Positions 31,349 to 41,946 of a DNA stretch of 64,000 nucleotides are shown one piece after another. The stretch is from Pseudogracilibacillus auburnensis (lineage in GTDB: Bacteria > Bacillota > Bacilli > Bacillales > Amphibacillaceae): positions 26,221 to 90,220 of the forward strand of contig NZ_QJJQ01000015.1 in the NCBI RefSeq assembly GCF_003201975.1, given 5' to 3'. How positions within the stretch are numbered: position 1 is the first letter of the stretch; every line of letters begins with the position of its first letter. The translations under genes were made by a program, and so were the position numbers. The notes under the pieces were generated by a model. That model had not been told where the DNA came from. It ran no database searches and saw only the letters and a program-made list of their open reading frames with translations.

Positions 31349-32692
31349 CTATAATTTACTTTTTAATTCTTCGATATACGCATTTATTTCAGCTTGTAAA
31401 TCATGATCGGTAGAAATCATATCAGATATTTTTTTGTGAGCATGAATGACGGTCGTATGATCACGCCCACCGAATTCTTGACCGATTTTTGGTAAAGATA
31501 AATCAGTTAATTCTCTACTCAAATACATCGCTATTTGTCTAGGATATGCAATTGATTTCGTTCTTTTTTTCGATAAAAATTCATCTACCGTTACATTGTA
31601 TTTTTCGGCAATAAATTCTTGAATCCCTTTAACCGTTAACTTTTTCGGACGATTATTCGGAATAATATCTTTTAATGCTTCAGCTGCAAGGGCTGTATTG
31701 ATATCTTGATTTATTAATGAGGAATAGGCAATAACCCGAATTAATGCTCCTTCTAACTCACGAATATTCGTATCAATTTGATTGGCGATATATAGCATCA
31801 CTTCATTCGATATATCGTTTAACCCTTCTGCTTTCGCTTTTTTTGTTAAAATGGCAATTCTTGTTTCCAGATCTGGAGGGGATATATCGGTAATTAATCC
31901 CCATTCAAAACGAGATCGCAATCTATCTTCTAATGTTGGAATTTCTTTTGGTGGTCGATCACTTGAAATAATAATTTGTTTATTTTCCTCATGAAGTGTG
32001 TTAAATGTATGGAAAAATTCTTCCTGAGTTTGTTCTTTCCCTGCTAAAAATTGAATATCATCAACGAGTAAAATATCGACATTACGATATTTATTACGGA
32101 AGTTGTCTGCTTTATTATCCATAATTGCATTAATAAATTCATTGGTAAATTTCTCCGATGATAAATAAATTACCTTTCGATCGGGATGATATTCCCTTAC
32201 ATAATGTCCGATTGCATGCATTAAATGAGTTTTACCTAGACCAACTCCACCGTAAATAAATAATGGATTATATGATTTTGCTGGAGCCTCAGCAACTGCT
32301 AGTGAAGCCGCATGTGCAAACCTGTTGGCTGCACCGACAACAAATGTGTCAAATGTATATTTTGGGTTTAACATTTGTTGGATGTCATTAGTATCAGGAG
32401 ATTGATTTGTTTTGGTCAGTTCGCCTTGTTCTGCCTCGACATTTTCCTCAATAATTTCAAACTTTACAGAGAGCTCTACACCTGTCATTTCAAATAGTAA
32501 TGTATCGATGACATCTGTATAACGTTGATCTAACCAATTTTTTGTGAATTCATTGGGAACAGAAATAATCAATATATGATTGTTAATTTCTTTTACCTCT
32601 GTTTGGCTTAACCAAGTGTCATAACTTGGTTTGCTTATTTTTGATTTCATTTCAGTCAATATGTAGTCCCATAACTCTTCTATATTTTCCAA
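31349..32692 (-). CDS. dnaA: Chromosomal replication initiator DnaA
   Basis: AAA+ ATPase that binds DnaA boxes and opens oriC. 447 aa. Domain I 1-80, linker 81-110, AAA+ core with Walker [10 protein letters not shown] (148-156) and Walker [10 protein letters not shown] (about 207-215), domain IV DNA-binding signature [12 protein letters not shown] (about 408-419). TTG start at 32692 with AGAGGTG upstream. DnaA boxes flank the gene on both sides, so it is likely autoregulated. Spacer 31221-31348 also holds a dispersed-repeat segment (31225-31345). Confidence 0.98.
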   Translation of the reverse strand: MENIEELWDYILTEMKSKISKPSYDTWLSQTEVKEINNHILIISVPNEFTKNWLDQRYTDVIDTLLFEMTGVELSVKFEIIEENVEAEQGELTKTNQSPDTNDIQQMLNPKYTFDTFVVGAANRFAHAASLAVAEAPAKSYNPLFIYGGVGLGKTHLMHAIGHYVREYHPDRKVIYLSSEKFTNEFINAIMDNKADNFRNKYRNVDILLVDDIQFLAGKEQTQEEFFHTFNTLHEENKQIIISSDRPPKEIPTLEDRLRSRFEWGLITDISPPDLETRIAILTKKAKAEGLNDISNEVMLYIANQIDTNIRELEGALIRVIAYSSLINQDINTALAAEALKDIIPNNRPKKLTVKGIQEFIAEKYNVTVDEFLSKKRTKSIAYPRQIAMYLSRELTDLSLPKIGQEFGGRDHTTVIHAHKKISDMISTDHDLQAEINAYIEELKSKL

Positions 32693-32819
32693 GGGTTACA
32701 CCTCTTTATTTCGTTAAATAATACTGGTTATAAGTGTAAAAATCCTTTCGCAAATTCTCATTAAAATAGGTGAGAAAGGGAAAGGAATGTTCGTTTAATT
32801 AACTGCTGATTGTGTTTCT

Positions 32820-33160
32820 GTGGCTAAAAAATCTTTTTGTGAATAAATAATAAGTCTATTAAAAAATAGTAGACTTATTCACAAGTGGTATTTTTATAAA
32901 CAGAAGATTGAATATGTTAACATATTATCCACAAGTTGGGGATAAGTGATATTGAATAAAAAGTTATTAACATGTTGAAGCATAATTAGAATATCAAAAT
33001 TTGTTACAATATGCAATGTTTTTTATAAGGTTATCCATATCTTATTAACCGTGGGTATAAAAATTATCAACAATTGTTATATTTGTGGTTAACTTGTCGA
33101 TAATTGTTGAATGAGTCATTTTTATTTTATGCACATGTGATTATTTTGTGGATAGTAAAA
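32820..33160. other. oriC: oriC, DnaA-box array upstream of dnaA
   Basis: Many DnaA boxes in about 320 bp: TGTGAATAA (32838), TTATTCACA (32875), TTATCCACA (32925, consensus), TGGGGATAA (32937), TTATCCATA (33031), TTATCAACA (33064), TTATGCACA (33127) and TGTGGATAG (33147), in both orientations and set in very AT-rich DNA. With the dnaA-dnaN part this makes a bipartite origin as in B. subtilis. The dnaA promoter must lie within 32700-32830. Confidence 0.85.
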
Positions 33161-33194
33161 TTCTCTTCAGCAAGTTTATAGATGAAGATGTAAG

Positions 33195-33223
33195 TTGACT
33201 AAAAGCTATTGTTTACGTATAAT
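33195..33223 (+). promoter_or_regulatory. Promoter of the rpmH operon
   Basis: TTGACT at 33195-33200, a 17-bp spacer and perfect TATAAT at 33218-33223. It leaves a leader of about 205 nt before rpmH (33224-33434), in which I see no clear riboswitch. Confidence 0.7.
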
Positions 33224-33434
33224 TATCAAGAAAGTTTTAAGATGGAAACAGAAAATGAAGAGTAGGTTTACTTGGCAGGAAAGTTTCTTACTTTATTTAA
33301 ATATGTAACTTTGATTACCATTAGGTTGTAACGTCCAGTCATGCATTTAGAGATCTCATTCCTAATTGCATCCTATTTCATATTCGTTTTAGTTTCTATA
33401 GATAGATCAATTAGTTTTAGAGGAGGTGCATGAA

Positions 33435-33569
33435 ATGAAAAGAACATTTCAACCAAATAATCGTAAACGTAAAAAAATACACGGATTCCGTGCACGAATG
33501 AGTACAAAGAATGGTCGCAAAGTTTTAGCGCGTCGTCGTCGCAAAGGAAGAAACGTATTGTCTGCATAG
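33435..33569 (+). CDS. rpmH: Ribosomal protein L34
   Basis: 44-aa, very basic protein of the large ribosomal subunit: [44 protein letters not shown], an almost perfect family match at normal length. AGAGGAGGTG lies before the ATG. First gene right of oriC on the plus strand, followed by rnpA. Confidence 0.97.
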   Translation: MKRTFQPNNRKRKKIHGFRARMSTKNGRKVLARRRRKGRNVLSA

Positions 33570-33600
33570 GCCACTGAAAGTATGTCAGTGGTCTTTTTTC
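33569..33600 (+). terminator. Partial terminator between rpmH and rnpA
   Basis: GGCCACTGA and TCAGTGGTC with a 7-base loop, then TTTTTTC. The position favours high rpmH and low rnpA expression, in line with the demand for each product. Confidence 0.75.
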
Positions 33601-33647
33601 AGTTTTAACCTAATATTTGTTAAGGTAATTTTATAAAGGTGATTGCG

Positions 33648-33986
33648 ATGAAAAAAGCATACCGAATTAAGAATAATAGTGAATTTCAAGAGATTTTAAA
33701 GAGTGGTAAATCTTTTGCAAATCGTGAGCTTGTCATATACTATAAAGAAAAACCGTTACAACCTCATTTTAGATTGGGAATTTCTGTCGGAAAAAAAATA
33801 GGAAATGCTGTTACGCGAAATCGAATAAAACGATATGTACGTGAGTCATTTCTACAGTTAGAAGAGACGATTTTACCTGAAGTTGATATTATTATTATTG
33901 CTAGGAAACCAACAGTACATATGGATTGTAAGCAAATTAAAAGTAGTCTTTCTCATTTATTAAGAAAACAATGTTTGTTTATATAA
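33648..33986 (+). CDS. rnpA: Ribonuclease P protein component
   Basis: Basic protein cofactor of RNase P, which with the RNA subunit trims tRNA 5' ends. 112 aa from ATG 33648 (MKKAYRIKNNSEFQEILK) after AAAGGTG; a GTG at 33639 overlaps that site. The signature GISVGKKIGNAVTRNRIKRYVRESF (the RNR motif) is complete. Confidence 0.96.
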   Translation: MKKAYRIKNNSEFQEILKSGKSFANRELVIYYKEKPLQPHFRLGISVGKKIGNAVTRNRIKRYVRESFLQLEETILPEVDIIIIARKPTVHMDCKQIKSSLSHLLRKQCLFI

Positions 33987-34022
33987 ATAATTCAAGAAGT
34001 TTCAGGTAAGGAGGAAAAAGAT

Positions 34023-34787
34023 TTGCGTAAAAAGATGTTTATTTTTCTTCTGCTTATCGGTGTTTTAGTATTATTATCTGGATGTATGGATATTAAAGAG
34101 CCGATTAATGCAGAAAGTACAGGCATCTGGAACCATTACTTTGTTTATCCAATGTCATGGTTAATTACATATTTTGCGGATGTTTTTAAAGATAATTATG
34201 GTTTGTCTATCGTTGTTGTTACATTAATTATTCGTTTATTTTTATTACCACTGAACGTTAAACAACTAAAAAGTTCAAAAGCAATGCAAGATATTCAGCC
34301 AGAAATTAAGGAATTACAGAAAAAGTATAGTTCAAAAGATGCAAACACACAGCAAAAATTACAACAAGAAACGATGGCATTATTCCAAAAACATGGTGTT
34401 AACCCACTTGCAGGATGTTTGCCGATTTTCGTTCAAATGCCAATTTTAATTGCGATGTATCATGCGATTATGCGAACAGAAGCAATTGAAGATCATACAT
34501 TTTTATGGTTTGCACTTGATTCACCTGATTATGTCTTACCTATCATCGCTGGTGCAGCGACATTTTTACAACAGAAATTAATGATGGCAGGTAGTCCAGC
34601 AGCACAAAATCCACAAATGGTTGCAATGTTATATTTAATGCCGATCATGATTACAGTTTTTGCATTTTTCTTCCCAGCAGCTTTAGCTTTATATTGGGTA
34701 GTAGGGAATATTTTCATGGTTGCCCAAACTTTGTTTATTCGTAAACCGATGATGAAAGATGCTAGTACTGGAGGAGACAAAAAGTGA
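34023..34787 (+). CDS. spoIIIJ: Membrane protein insertase YidC (SpoIIIJ type)
   Basis: Inserts and folds membrane proteins with or without SecYEG; the SpoIIIJ form is also needed in B. subtilis for sigma-G activation during sporulation. 254 aa. Lipoprotein signal ending LLSGC, then five transmembrane segments; family motifs include [23 protein letters not shown] and the C-terminal [20 protein letters not shown] start at 34023 after AAGGAGG. Overlaps jag by 4 bases. Confidence 0.95.
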   Translation: MRKKMFIFLLLIGVLVLLSGCMDIKEPINAESTGIWNHYFVYPMSWLITYFADVFKDNYGLSIVVVTLIIRLFLLPLNVKQLKSSKAMQDIQPEIKELQKKYSSKDANTQQKLQQETMALFQKHGVNPLAGCLPIFVQMPILIAMYHAIMRTEAIEDHTFLWFALDSPDYVLPIIAGAATFLQQKLMMAGSPAAQNPQMVAMLYLMPIMITVFAFFFPAALALYWVVGNIFMVAQTLFIRKPMMKDASTGGDKK

Positions 34788-35401
34788 GAGAAGTAACTGC
34801 TAGTGGCCAAACAGTTGAAGAGGCGATTCAATCAGCTTTAGAGCAGTTAAATATTACACGTGATCAAGTCGAAATTGAAGTAATTGATGAAGGAAAAAAA
34901 GGATTTTTAGGTATATTTGGATCTGCTCGGGCAGTCGTAAAAGTAAAAGAAAAGAAAGATAATATTTCAGAAGCCGAAGCTTTTTTAACGAATGTTGCTA
35001 AAAATATGGGAGTAGATGTAACCGTAACTTCTATGAAGGAAGATAATCATGTTAACTTCCACTTACAAGGTGATAAAATTGCTATTTTAATCGGTAAAAG
35101 GGGAAAGACATTAAACTCTTTACAGTATTTGACGCAACTAGTTTTAAATAAAAGTGGGGGACAATTCCATTCTGTAACAGTTGATGCAGAAGGTTACCGC
35201 GAGCGAAGAAAAGAAACATTGGTTGATTTAGCTCATAAAATGGCGGATAAAGCAGGGCGCATAAACCGTAAAGTTGCACTGGAACCGATGCCAGCTTATG
35301 AAAGAAAAATTATTCATAGTACATTACAAGAATTAACGGGTGTAACAACATATTCAGAAGGGGTAGAGCCTCATCGTCATGTTGTGATCAAACCTTCATA
35401 A
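34784..35401 (+). CDS. jag: RNA-binding protein KhpB (Jag)
   Basis: 205 aa. N-terminal Jag_N domain ([22 protein letters not shown]), then a KH domain with the [18 protein letters not shown] motif, and a C-terminal R3H domain ([33 protein letters not shown]). Partner of KhpA in a global RNA-binding complex tied to cell division/elongation. GTG start overlaps the yidC stop (GTGA), so the two are translationally coupled. Confidence 0.94.
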   Translation: MREVTASGQTVEEAIQSALEQLNITRDQVEIEVIDEGKKGFLGIFGSARAVVKVKEKKDNISEAEAFLTNVAKNMGVDVTVTSMKEDNHVNFHLQGDKIAILIGKRGKTLNSLQYLTQLVLNKSGGQFHSVTVDAEGYRERRKETLVDLAHKMADKAGRINRKVALEPMPAYERKIIHSTLQELTGVTTYSEGVEPHRHVVIKPS

Positions 35402-35407
35402 AATAAA

Positions 35408-35447
35408 ACTCCAGGGTGACTATTCCTGGGGTTTTTATTTTTAGAAA
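35408..35447 (+). terminator. Terminator of the rpmH-jag operon
   Basis: ACTCCAGG and CCTGGGGT with a 9-base loop, then TTTTATTTTT, 6 bp after the jag stop codon. The region from here to 35618 holds a dispersed-repeat segment resembling 31281-31345. Confidence 0.8.
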
Positions 35448-35618
35448 ATAAGGAGAGTTAATACATTTTTTCTGTTCACTGGTTAAAAGCACGATGCCAG
35501 GACTGCGATTCCATGTTGCAATAAACATAATGCTTCGTAAACAGCGCAACTTTCGTTCTCAGTATAAAAATTTTTGCGAAAAAGGAAAGTTTAGAAGAAG
35601 ATAGTTTACTCTCTCGAG

Positions 35619-35636
35619 TTATCCACATGTTGATAA
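35619..35636. promoter_or_regulatory. Abutting DnaA boxes between jag and the lipoprotein gene
   Basis: TTATCCACA (35619-35627) is directly followed by TGTTGATAA (35628-35636), an inverted DnaA-box pair. The first is the exact consensus. It lies just downstream of the lipoprotein gene stop. Confidence 0.65.
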
Positions 35637-35664
35637 TTTATAGGATAAAAATCAATATATATCA

Positions 35665-36105
35665 TTATCTAATGATATCATTATAAATTAATCCATCATT
35701 TTTTAGATCAATAATTTTTAATCGTTGGTCATTTTTTATGAAAATGCTTTTATATTTTTTCGAATGGTCATTATCTTGAAAAAGGATGACACGTTTATTA
35801 GCATTGTCTGTTTCGACTTTTGCATGTAAATTAGAAAAATCTATATGATCTGCTAATATAGTTGCTTCCTCCATATGAGCGATTGTATCTGGAATGTCTT
35901 GTTGCTCATTTTCCGCTTCTTTCTGTCCCTCCTCCTCATTTTCTTGAACAGCTACTTCATTTTGATCGACATTTTGTTCCGTATGTTCTTCTGTTTTAGC
36001 TTGTTTTTCACTTTCTTCCTGCTGTTGATCCGTATCTTTTTGAGAACAAGCCGTTATTCCAAGTAATAATGTAGAACTGACGAATAAAATGATTAATTTT
36101 TGCAT
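35665..36105 (-). CDS. Hypothetical lipoprotein (146 aa)
   Basis: Signal peptide MQKLIILFVSSTLLLGITAC with lipobox (ITAC), so lipidated at Cys20. Then a glutamine/glutamate-rich, low-complexity linker (DQQQEESEKQAKTEEHTEQN...) of about 50 residues, and a C-terminal domain of about 75 residues (DTIAHMEEATILADHIDFSNLHAKVETDNANKRVILF ... LKNDGLIYNDIIR). No known family recognised. It stands alone, pointing toward the origin, between two DnaA-box clusters. Confidence 0.7.
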   Translation of the reverse strand: MQKLIILFVSSTLLLGITACSQKDTDQQQEESEKQAKTEEHTEQNVDQNEVAVQENEEEGQKEAENEQQDIPDTIAHMEEATILADHIDFSNLHAKVETDNANKRVILFQDNDHSKKYKSIFIKNDQRLKIIDLKNDGLIYNDIIR

Positions 36106-36120
36106 TTTCCCTCTCCAATC

Positions 36121-36209
36121 TTAGAAAATTAGTACTCGACAAGCTTGTTCGTGAATACTTTAGTTACACGTATGCGAGTCTAGAAAGAATTTATACTTTC
36201 TTATCTAAG
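36121..36209. repeat. Dispersed short repeat, diverged copy, upstream of the lipoprotein gene
   Basis: TTAGAAAATTAGTACTCGAC, then ACACGTATGCGAGTCTAGAA and ACTTTCTTATCTAAG correspond to modules of the repeats at 14735 and 25388. It leads straight into the element at 36210. Confidence 0.4.
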
Positions 36210-36528
36210 TCAATTTCATAATAGACTACTTCTAGAATAAAACCGAACAACAAACAAAAGTATAATGTTATCGTTCGTTTTTACATCCTATAAAATTTTG
36301 GCAGGAACGGCAGGTGGTCGACTCCTGCAGGAGAAGAGGCCTAGATAAGACCCCGCAATATCGAAAGATTACAGACTAAAACCGCCCTTTGCGGGCAACG
36401 TCTGCATACCCCTTGCCGGGGCAGGAGGCTTATCAGCCGTCCGCGGAAAGCGACCACCTGGAGTGAAAGCCTTCTGCTCAAGCAAAATAGTTCGGTTTTT
36501 GAAACGCTATATTGAATGATGAAATTGA
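36210..36528. repeat. MITE-like element, terminal-repeat family 3, 319 bp
   Basis: Ends TCAATTTCAT (36210-36219) / ATGAAATTGA (36519-36528), with inner inverted segments AAAACCGAAC (about 36238) / GTTCGGTTTT (about 36490). The core hairpin has perfect arms CAGGTGGTCG (36311-36320) / CGACCACCTG (36451-36460). The interior adds AAAACCGCCCTTTGCGGGCA and a second small hairpin at CCCCTTGCCGGGGCAGG. The copy at 45634-45951 is nearly identical. Confidence 0.8.
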
Positions 36529-36669
36529 TTCATCTGTATAAAAAAGATATATCTTTTTATACACAAAAATATCGTGATTTTCCAATCATGAGTATTATTT
36601 TTTTATCGTTTTTTTCATTTATTTAAAAAAAATTTTAAAAAATAGACAAAGATGAGTGCTAAAAGCTCG

Positions 36670-36774
36670 TTATTCACATTGTGGATAACTTTGTTTTTTG
36701 ATAAAATTATGATATTCTATTATATTAGTGACGTTTTGTCGTAAAGTAATTTTCACTATACACAATGTGAATAA
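36670..36774. promoter_or_regulatory. DnaA-box cluster upstream of mnmE
   Basis: TTATTCACA (36670-36678) and TGTGGATAA (36680-36688) form an inverted pair one base apart, and TGTGAATAA lies at 36766-36774, 40 bp before the mnmE start. The DNA is strongly AT-rich. DnaA could regulate mnmE or be titrated here; both are inference. Confidence 0.7.
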
Positions 36775-36813
36775 TAATATAGATCATTTTAATTTTATAG
36801 GAGGTGTGTAAAG

Positions 36814-38187
36814 ATGGAAATAGATACGATAGCGGCAATTTCTACACCAGTCGGAGAAGGGGCTATTTCAATTGTTCGTTTAAGTGGACCCGATTCGATT
36901 CAAATGGCGAATCAATTATTTAAAGGGAAACATTTAATGGAAGCAAAAAGCCATACAATGCATTATGGAAAAATTGTTGATCCAACATCAGAAGAAATTG
37001 CTGATGAAGTAATTGTGTCTATTATGCGTGCCCCTAAAACATTTACTTGTGAAGATGTGGTTGAAATTAATTGTCATGGTGGTTTAATTGCTGTACAACG
37101 TATTTTAGAAATGGTGTTAGAGCAAGGAGCCCGTTTGGCAGACCCAGGAGAATTTACGAAACGTGCTTTTCTAAATGGACGAATTGATTTGTCACAGGCT
37201 GAGGCAGTGATGGATGTGATTCAGTCAAAAACGAATAAAGCGATGAATGTAGCGCTAAATCAACTAGATGGGAAACTTTCTCGATTAATTAGGAAATTAC
37301 GACAAGAGTTGATTGAAACGATCGCTCATGTAGAAGTGAACATTGATTATCCGGAATACGATGATGTGGAAGAAATGTCCCATGAATTGATGCAAATAAA
37401 AACGAAATATGTAGAAGGAGAAATAAAAAAGTTATTACAAGTCGCAGAACAAGGTAAAATTTTAAGAGAAGGGATTAAAACAGCTATTATTGGTCGTCCA
37501 AATGTTGGAAAATCATCTTTAATGAATTCACTCGTTCAAGAGGAAAGAGCGATTGTAACAGATATACCTGGTACGACGAGGGATGTTATTGAAGAATATG
37601 TCAATGTTCGGGGAATTCCCCTTAAATTAATTGATACTGCTGGAATAAGAGAAACAAAAGATATTGTTGAAAAAATTGGTGTGGAACGTTCCCGCAAAAT
37701 GTTGCAAGAAGCCGATCTTGTGCTGTTTATGTTAAATAATAATGAAATGTTAACAGATGATGACCGGATGATTTTTGAATCTCTAGAGCAGTTGAATTAT
37801 ATTGTGATTATAAATAAGGTAGACTTAGAAAGAAAGATAGAAATGGAAGAAATAATGAAGCTGTCTAAAGGGGCAATTATAAGTACTTCCTTAATTAATG
37901 ATCAAGGAAGTACCGAGCTTGAAACTGCGTTATCAACTATGTTTTTTTCAAATGAGTTAAGTAGTGATGAGGTCACATATGTCTCAAACATTAGACATAT
38001 TTCATTATTAAAACAGGCAAAAGCGTCCTTGGATGATGCACAACATGCGTTGGCACTAAATATGCCTTTAGATATTGTACAAATAGATGTAACGAGAACA
38101 TGGGAATTATTAGGGGAAATAATTGGAGATACGGCAAGTGAAAGTTTAATCGATCAATTATTTTCACAGTTTTGTTTAGGGAAATAA
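36814..38187 (+). CDS. mnmE: tRNA uridine-5-carboxymethylaminomethyl GTPase MnmE (TrmE)
   Basis: With MnmG modifies wobble uridine 34 (cmnm5U) in several tRNAs. 457 aa. N-terminal folate-binding domain ([25 protein letters not shown]), helical domain, inserted G domain with G1 [10 protein letters not shown]2/G3 TDIPGTTRD and DTAGIRET, G4 NKVD, and the C-terminal catalytic CLGK. Start ATG after AGGAGGTG. mnmG follows. Confidence 0.96.
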   Translation: MEIDTIAAISTPVGEGAISIVRLSGPDSIQMANQLFKGKHLMEAKSHTMHYGKIVDPTSEEIADEVIVSIMRAPKTFTCEDVVEINCHGGLIAVQRILEMVLEQGARLADPGEFTKRAFLNGRIDLSQAEAVMDVIQSKTNKAMNVALNQLDGKLSRLIRKLRQELIETIAHVEVNIDYPEYDDVEEMSHELMQIKTKYVEGEIKKLLQVAEQGKILREGIKTAIIGRPNVGKSSLMNSLVQEERAIVTDIPGTTRDVIEEYVNVRGIPLKLIDTAGIRETKDIVEKIGVERSRKMLQEADLVLFMLNNNEMLTDDDRMIFESLEQLNYIVIINKVDLERKIEMEEIMKLSKGAIISTSLINDQGSTELETALSTMFFSNELSSDEVTYVSNIRHISLLKQAKASLDDAQHALALNMPLDIVQIDVTRTWELLGEIIGDTASESLIDQLFSQFCLGK

Positions 38188-38242
38188 CATTTGAAGAGTA
38201 TGATCTTCTGAAAAAACATTGAATGCAGAAAGGGTGAACAAG

Positions 38243-40123
38243 ATGACATATGATGCTGGAAGTTATGATGTAATTGTTGTAGGAGCTGGGCATGCTGGTT
38301 GTGAAGCAGCAATGGCAGCCGCAAAAATGGGATCAAAAACGTTAATGTTAACGTTAAATTTAGATATGATTGCTTTTATGCCATGTAATCCTTCACTGGG
38401 GGGACCTGCAAAAGGGATTGTCATTAGAGAAATTGATGCCCTTGGCGGAGTGATGGGGAAAGTAATTGATAAAACATATATTCAAATGCGGATGTTAAAT
38501 ACGGGAAAAGGCCCAGCTGTTCGCGCTTTACGGGCACAAGCAGATAAACCATTATATATTCAAGAGATGAAACGGCGAATAGAAAATGAAAAAAATATTA
38601 CGTTAAAACAAGCTATGGTAACCGAACTTATCATGGAAGATGGACAATGTAAAGGGGTTATTACAGAAGCACATGCTGCCTATTATGCTAAAGCGGTCAT
38701 TATCACAACAGGTACATTTATGCGCGGAAAAGTGTTAATTGGTGATTTAGAATACGAAAGTGGTCCAAACAATCAACGAGTGTCTATAAAATTGTCGGAA
38801 AACTTAGAGGAGCTTGGTTTTGATTTAGTTCGTTTTAAAACAGGTACACCTCCTCGGGTAAATAGTCATACAATTGATTACTCAAAAACTGAAATTCAGC
38901 CTGGTGACGATAAACCACAAGGATTTTCATATGAAACGACAGATTATATGACGGAACAAATACCTTGTTGGTTAACTCATACAAATGAGCGGACACATGA
39001 AGTAATTAATGATAATTTAACTTTATCAGCGATGTATTCGGGAATGAAGCGAGGGACAGGACCAAGATATTGCCCATCGATTGAGGATAAAATTGTACGA
39101 TTTCATGACAAACCACGTCATCAAGTGTTTTTAGAACCGGAAGGACGTCATACGGAGGAAGTATATGTACAAGGTTTATCGACTTCATTACCAGAATTTA
39201 TCCAAACGGATATTTTACGTTCTATTCCGGGACTAGAAAATGCGGAAATGATGCGGCCAGGGTATGCGATAGAATATGATGCTATTCCTCCAACTCAACT
39301 TTGGCCTACACTAGAAACGAAAAGTATAAAAGGATTATATACGGCTGGACAAATTAATGGCACGTCAGGGTATGAAGAAGCTGCCGCACAAGGAATTATT
39401 GCCGGTATTAATGCGAGTCTACAAAATCAAGGCAAGGACGCATTTATATTAGACCGATCACAAAGTTATATTGGTGTCCTAATTGATGATCTAGTGACAA
39501 AAGGTACACGTGAACCTTATCGTTTGTTAACTTCACGTGCCGAATACCGTTTATTATTACGACATGATAACGCTGATATTCGTTTAACAAAATTAGGGTA
39601 TAAATTAGGTTTAATTTCTGAAGAACGTTACGCAAAATTCCAAGAAAAATTACGACTAATAGATGTAGAGAAAGAACATTTATTTAATGAAATTATTAAA
39701 GTAAATGACGAAGTGCAAAAAAAATTACAAGCAGCAAATTCGACGCCACTAAAAGATGCTATAAGAGCGATTGATTTACTAAAACGTCCTGAAGTTACTT
39801 TTGAGGTAGTTGAAAAAATCATTGGCGTTCAAGAAATACCAACTGATGTAAAAGAGCAAGTAGAAATTCAAGTGAAGTATGAAGGATATATTAAAAAAGC
39901 AAATGATCAAGTTAAACGAATGTTAAAAATGGAAGACAAAAAGATACCAGAGAATATTGACTATGACGCTATCCATAGTTTAGCATTTGAAGCGAGAGAG
40001 AAGCTTAAAAAGATTCAACCAATGTCCATTGGGCAAGCATCAAGGATATCCGGTGTAAATCCAGCTGATATTTCTATTCTGCTCGTTTATATCGAACAAG
40101 GTAATGTGAAACGAACTTCTTAA
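38243..40123 (+). CDS. mnmG: tRNA uridine-5-carboxymethylaminomethyl enzyme MnmG (GidA)
   Basis: FAD-dependent partner of MnmE in U34 modification. 626 aa from ATG 38243 ([19 protein letters not shown]) after AAAGGGTG; the TTG at 38219 lies upstream of that site. FAD motif [24 protein letters not shown], catalytic cysteine segment [13 protein letters not shown], and C-terminal domain with [27 protein letters not shown]. Confidence 0.96.
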   Translation: MTYDAGSYDVIVVGAGHAGCEAAMAAAKMGSKTLMLTLNLDMIAFMPCNPSLGGPAKGIVIREIDALGGVMGKVIDKTYIQMRMLNTGKGPAVRALRAQADKPLYIQEMKRRIENEKNITLKQAMVTELIMEDGQCKGVITEAHAAYYAKAVIITTGTFMRGKVLIGDLEYESGPNNQRVSIKLSENLEELGFDLVRFKTGTPPRVNSHTIDYSKTEIQPGDDKPQGFSYETTDYMTEQIPCWLTHTNERTHEVINDNLTLSAMYSGMKRGTGPRYCPSIEDKIVRFHDKPRHQVFLEPEGRHTEEVYVQGLSTSLPEFIQTDILRSIPGLENAEMMRPGYAIEYDAIPPTQLWPTLETKSIKGLYTAGQINGTSGYEEAAAQGIIAGINASLQNQGKDAFILDRSQSYIGVLIDDLVTKGTREPYRLLTSRAEYRLLLRHDNADIRLTKLGYKLGLISEERYAKFQEKLRLIDVEKEHLFNEIIKVNDEVQKKLQAANSTPLKDAIRAIDLLKRPEVTFEVVEKIIGVQEIPTDVKEQVEIQVKYEGYIKKANDQVKRMLKMEDKKIPENIDYDAIHSLAFEAREKLKKIQPMSIGQASRISGVNPADISILLVYIEQGNVKRTS

Positions 40124-40171
40124 TTTATATGATCAACATCAGGTTTACGATAAGAAAAAAGGAGACTAAAA

Positions 40172-40888
40172 ATGAATGAGCAACAGTTTGTAGAAACAGT
40201 TAAAAAGAATGGTATCGAATTAGATAATGACCAATTAAAGCAATTCGAACTTTATTATGATTTACTAATCGAGTGGAATAATAAAGTGAATTTAACAGCA
40301 ATTACTAAAAAAAGTGACGTTTATTTAAAGCATTTTTATGATTCGATAACTCCTAGTTTTTATTTTCCTTTTCATGATGTTGTATCATTATGCGATGTTG
40401 GAGCGGGTGCTGGGTTTCCTAGCATTCCGCTTAAAATCTGTTTTCCCCATTTACACATTACAATAGTAGATTCTTTAAAAAAACGGATCCATTTCCTAGA
40501 AAATGTAACGGCAACATTACAATTAACGAATGTCGATTTAATCCATGCACGTGCGGAAGATTTCGGTCATCAAAAAAAGTTTCGTGAACGTTTTGATGTT
40601 GTCACAGCACGTGCGGTTGCCCGAATGTCGGTGCTTTCCGAGTATTGCTTACCATTAAGCAAAGTTGGTGGGACTTTTATTGCCTTAAAAGGAGCTCATA
40701 TGGAAGAGGAGCTTACCGAAGCTAAAAAGGCGATTAGTGTTTTAGGTGGAAATTTGACAAATAATGAAACCTTTCATTTACCAGTAGAAAATAGTGTTCG
40801 TTCAGTCGTTACGATCAAAAAGATTAAAAAGACGGAAAAGAAATATCCTAGAAAAGCAGGTACTCCTGCAAAAAGTCCGATTTTATAA
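40172..40888 (+). CDS. rsmG: 16S rRNA (guanine-527-N7) methyltransferase RsmG
   Basis: SAM-dependent methylation of G527 (E. coli numbering) in 16S rRNA. 238 aa, normal. SAM-binding motif [25 protein letters not shown] and [10 protein letters not shown] follow. Start ATG after AAAGGAG. Last gene of the mnmE-mnmG-rsmG group; a terminator lies 44 bp on. Confidence 0.95.
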   Translation: MNEQQFVETVKKNGIELDNDQLKQFELYYDLLIEWNNKVNLTAITKKSDVYLKHFYDSITPSFYFPFHDVVSLCDVGAGAGFPSIPLKICFPHLHITIVDSLKKRIHFLENVTATLQLTNVDLIHARAEDFGHQKKFRERFDVVTARAVARMSVLSEYCLPLSKVGGTFIALKGAHMEEELTEAKKAISVLGGNLTNNETFHLPVENSVRSVVTIKKIKKTEKKYPRKAGTPAKSPIL

Positions 40889-40931
40889 ATAAAAAATTAG
40901 TAACAATACTTTTTATACTAAATTTATGATA

Positions 40932-40960
40932 AACTTAACTATACAGGTTAAGTTTCTTTC
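40932..40960 (+). terminator. Terminator after rsmG
   Basis: AAACTTAAC and GGTTAAGTTT with a 6-base loop, then CTTTCTTTTTCC. Confidence 0.7.
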
Positions 40961-41000
40961 TTTTTCCTCTTTCAACCCTTCTTTTATGGATAAATTAAAT

Positions 41001-41016
41001 TGTTCCACGTGAAACA
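41001..41016. other. parS: parS centromere-like site upstream of noc
   Basis: TGTTCCACGTGAAACA matches the 16-bp Bacillus parS consensus (TGTTNCACGTGAAACA). ParB (Spo0J) loads here as a CTP-dependent clamp and spreads for SMC recruitment and chromosome segregation. It lies 36 bp before noc and may also affect its promoter. Confidence 0.95.
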
Positions 41017-41051
41017 ATTTATATAATATTTATTAAAAAGGTGATGTTATT

Positions 41052-41921
41052 ATGTTGCAGTCTTTTAATCGACTCTTTACTAGTGGAAGTAAATCAGAAG
41101 AACAAGCTGATAGTTACCAAGAAGATGTCGTTCAGTTAAATGTTGATCAAATTATTCCTAATGAGTATCAGCCAAGAACTCAATTTGATAATGAAAAAAT
41201 AAAGGAATTGGCGCAGACGTTACAAACTCATGGGATGATTCAACCAATTGTAGTACGTGTTAAAAATGATGAACAATATGAGGTAATTGCTGGTGAAAGA
41301 AGATTAAGAGCTGCTAAACTATTAGGCTGGGAAACTATTTCGGCAATCATTCGTAACTTAAATGATACAGAAACAGCGTCAATCGCCTTAATAGAAAACA
41401 TTCAGCGGGAAGAATTATCCGTTATTGAAGAGGCGAAAGCATATGCTCAGCTGATAAAAATGCATTCTTTAACGCAAGAAGCATTAGCACAAAGGTTAGG
41501 GAAAAGTCAGTCAACGATTGCTAATCGAATAAGATTATTAATGTTACCAGATGTTATTCAACAAGCATTGATTGTAAAGGAAATTACAGAACGACATGCT
41601 CGTGCTTTAATGAAACTAAAAGATGAAAAATTACAAATAGATTTTTACAATAAAATAGTCGAGAAACAGTTAAATGTTCGCGAGACAGACGAATTAATAA
41701 AAGATTTTTTGTCAGATGGAGAAACTAAAAAGAAAATACGTCCAAAGTCTAAATTTATAAGTAAGGATGTCCGTATTGCGACAAATACAATTAGAAGGTC
41801 TTTAAAGATGATTGCTGATACGGGAATTAATGTCGAATCTGAAGAAGAAGAGTTGGATGATTATTACCAAATAACGATTAGAGTGAAAAAAACGAACCAT
41901 GATAAAAAACAACAGAAGTAA
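41052..41921 (+). CDS. noc: Nucleoid occlusion protein Noc
   Basis: ParB paralogue that binds Noc sites and the membrane to stop FtsZ assembly over the nucleoid. 289 aa. N-terminal amphipathic start [14 protein letters not shown] (membrane-targeting in Noc), CTP-binding motif [10 protein letters not shown], helix-turn-helix [24 protein letters not shown]. Start ATG after AAAAGGTG. It precedes soj-spo0J as in Bacillus. Confidence 0.94.
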   Translation: MLQSFNRLFTSGSKSEEQADSYQEDVVQLNVDQIIPNEYQPRTQFDNEKIKELAQTLQTHGMIQPIVVRVKNDEQYEVIAGERRLRAAKLLGWETISAIIRNLNDTETASIALIENIQREELSVIEEAKAYAQLIKMHSLTQEALAQRLGKSQSTIANRIRLLMLPDVIQQALIVKEITERHARALMKLKDEKLQIDFYNKIVEKQLNVRETDELIKDFLSDGETKKKIRPKSKFISKDVRIATNTIRRSLKMIADTGINVESEEEELDDYYQITIRVKKTNHDKKQQK

Positions 41922-41946
41922 CGTTTTACAATAGGTAGGTGCCATA

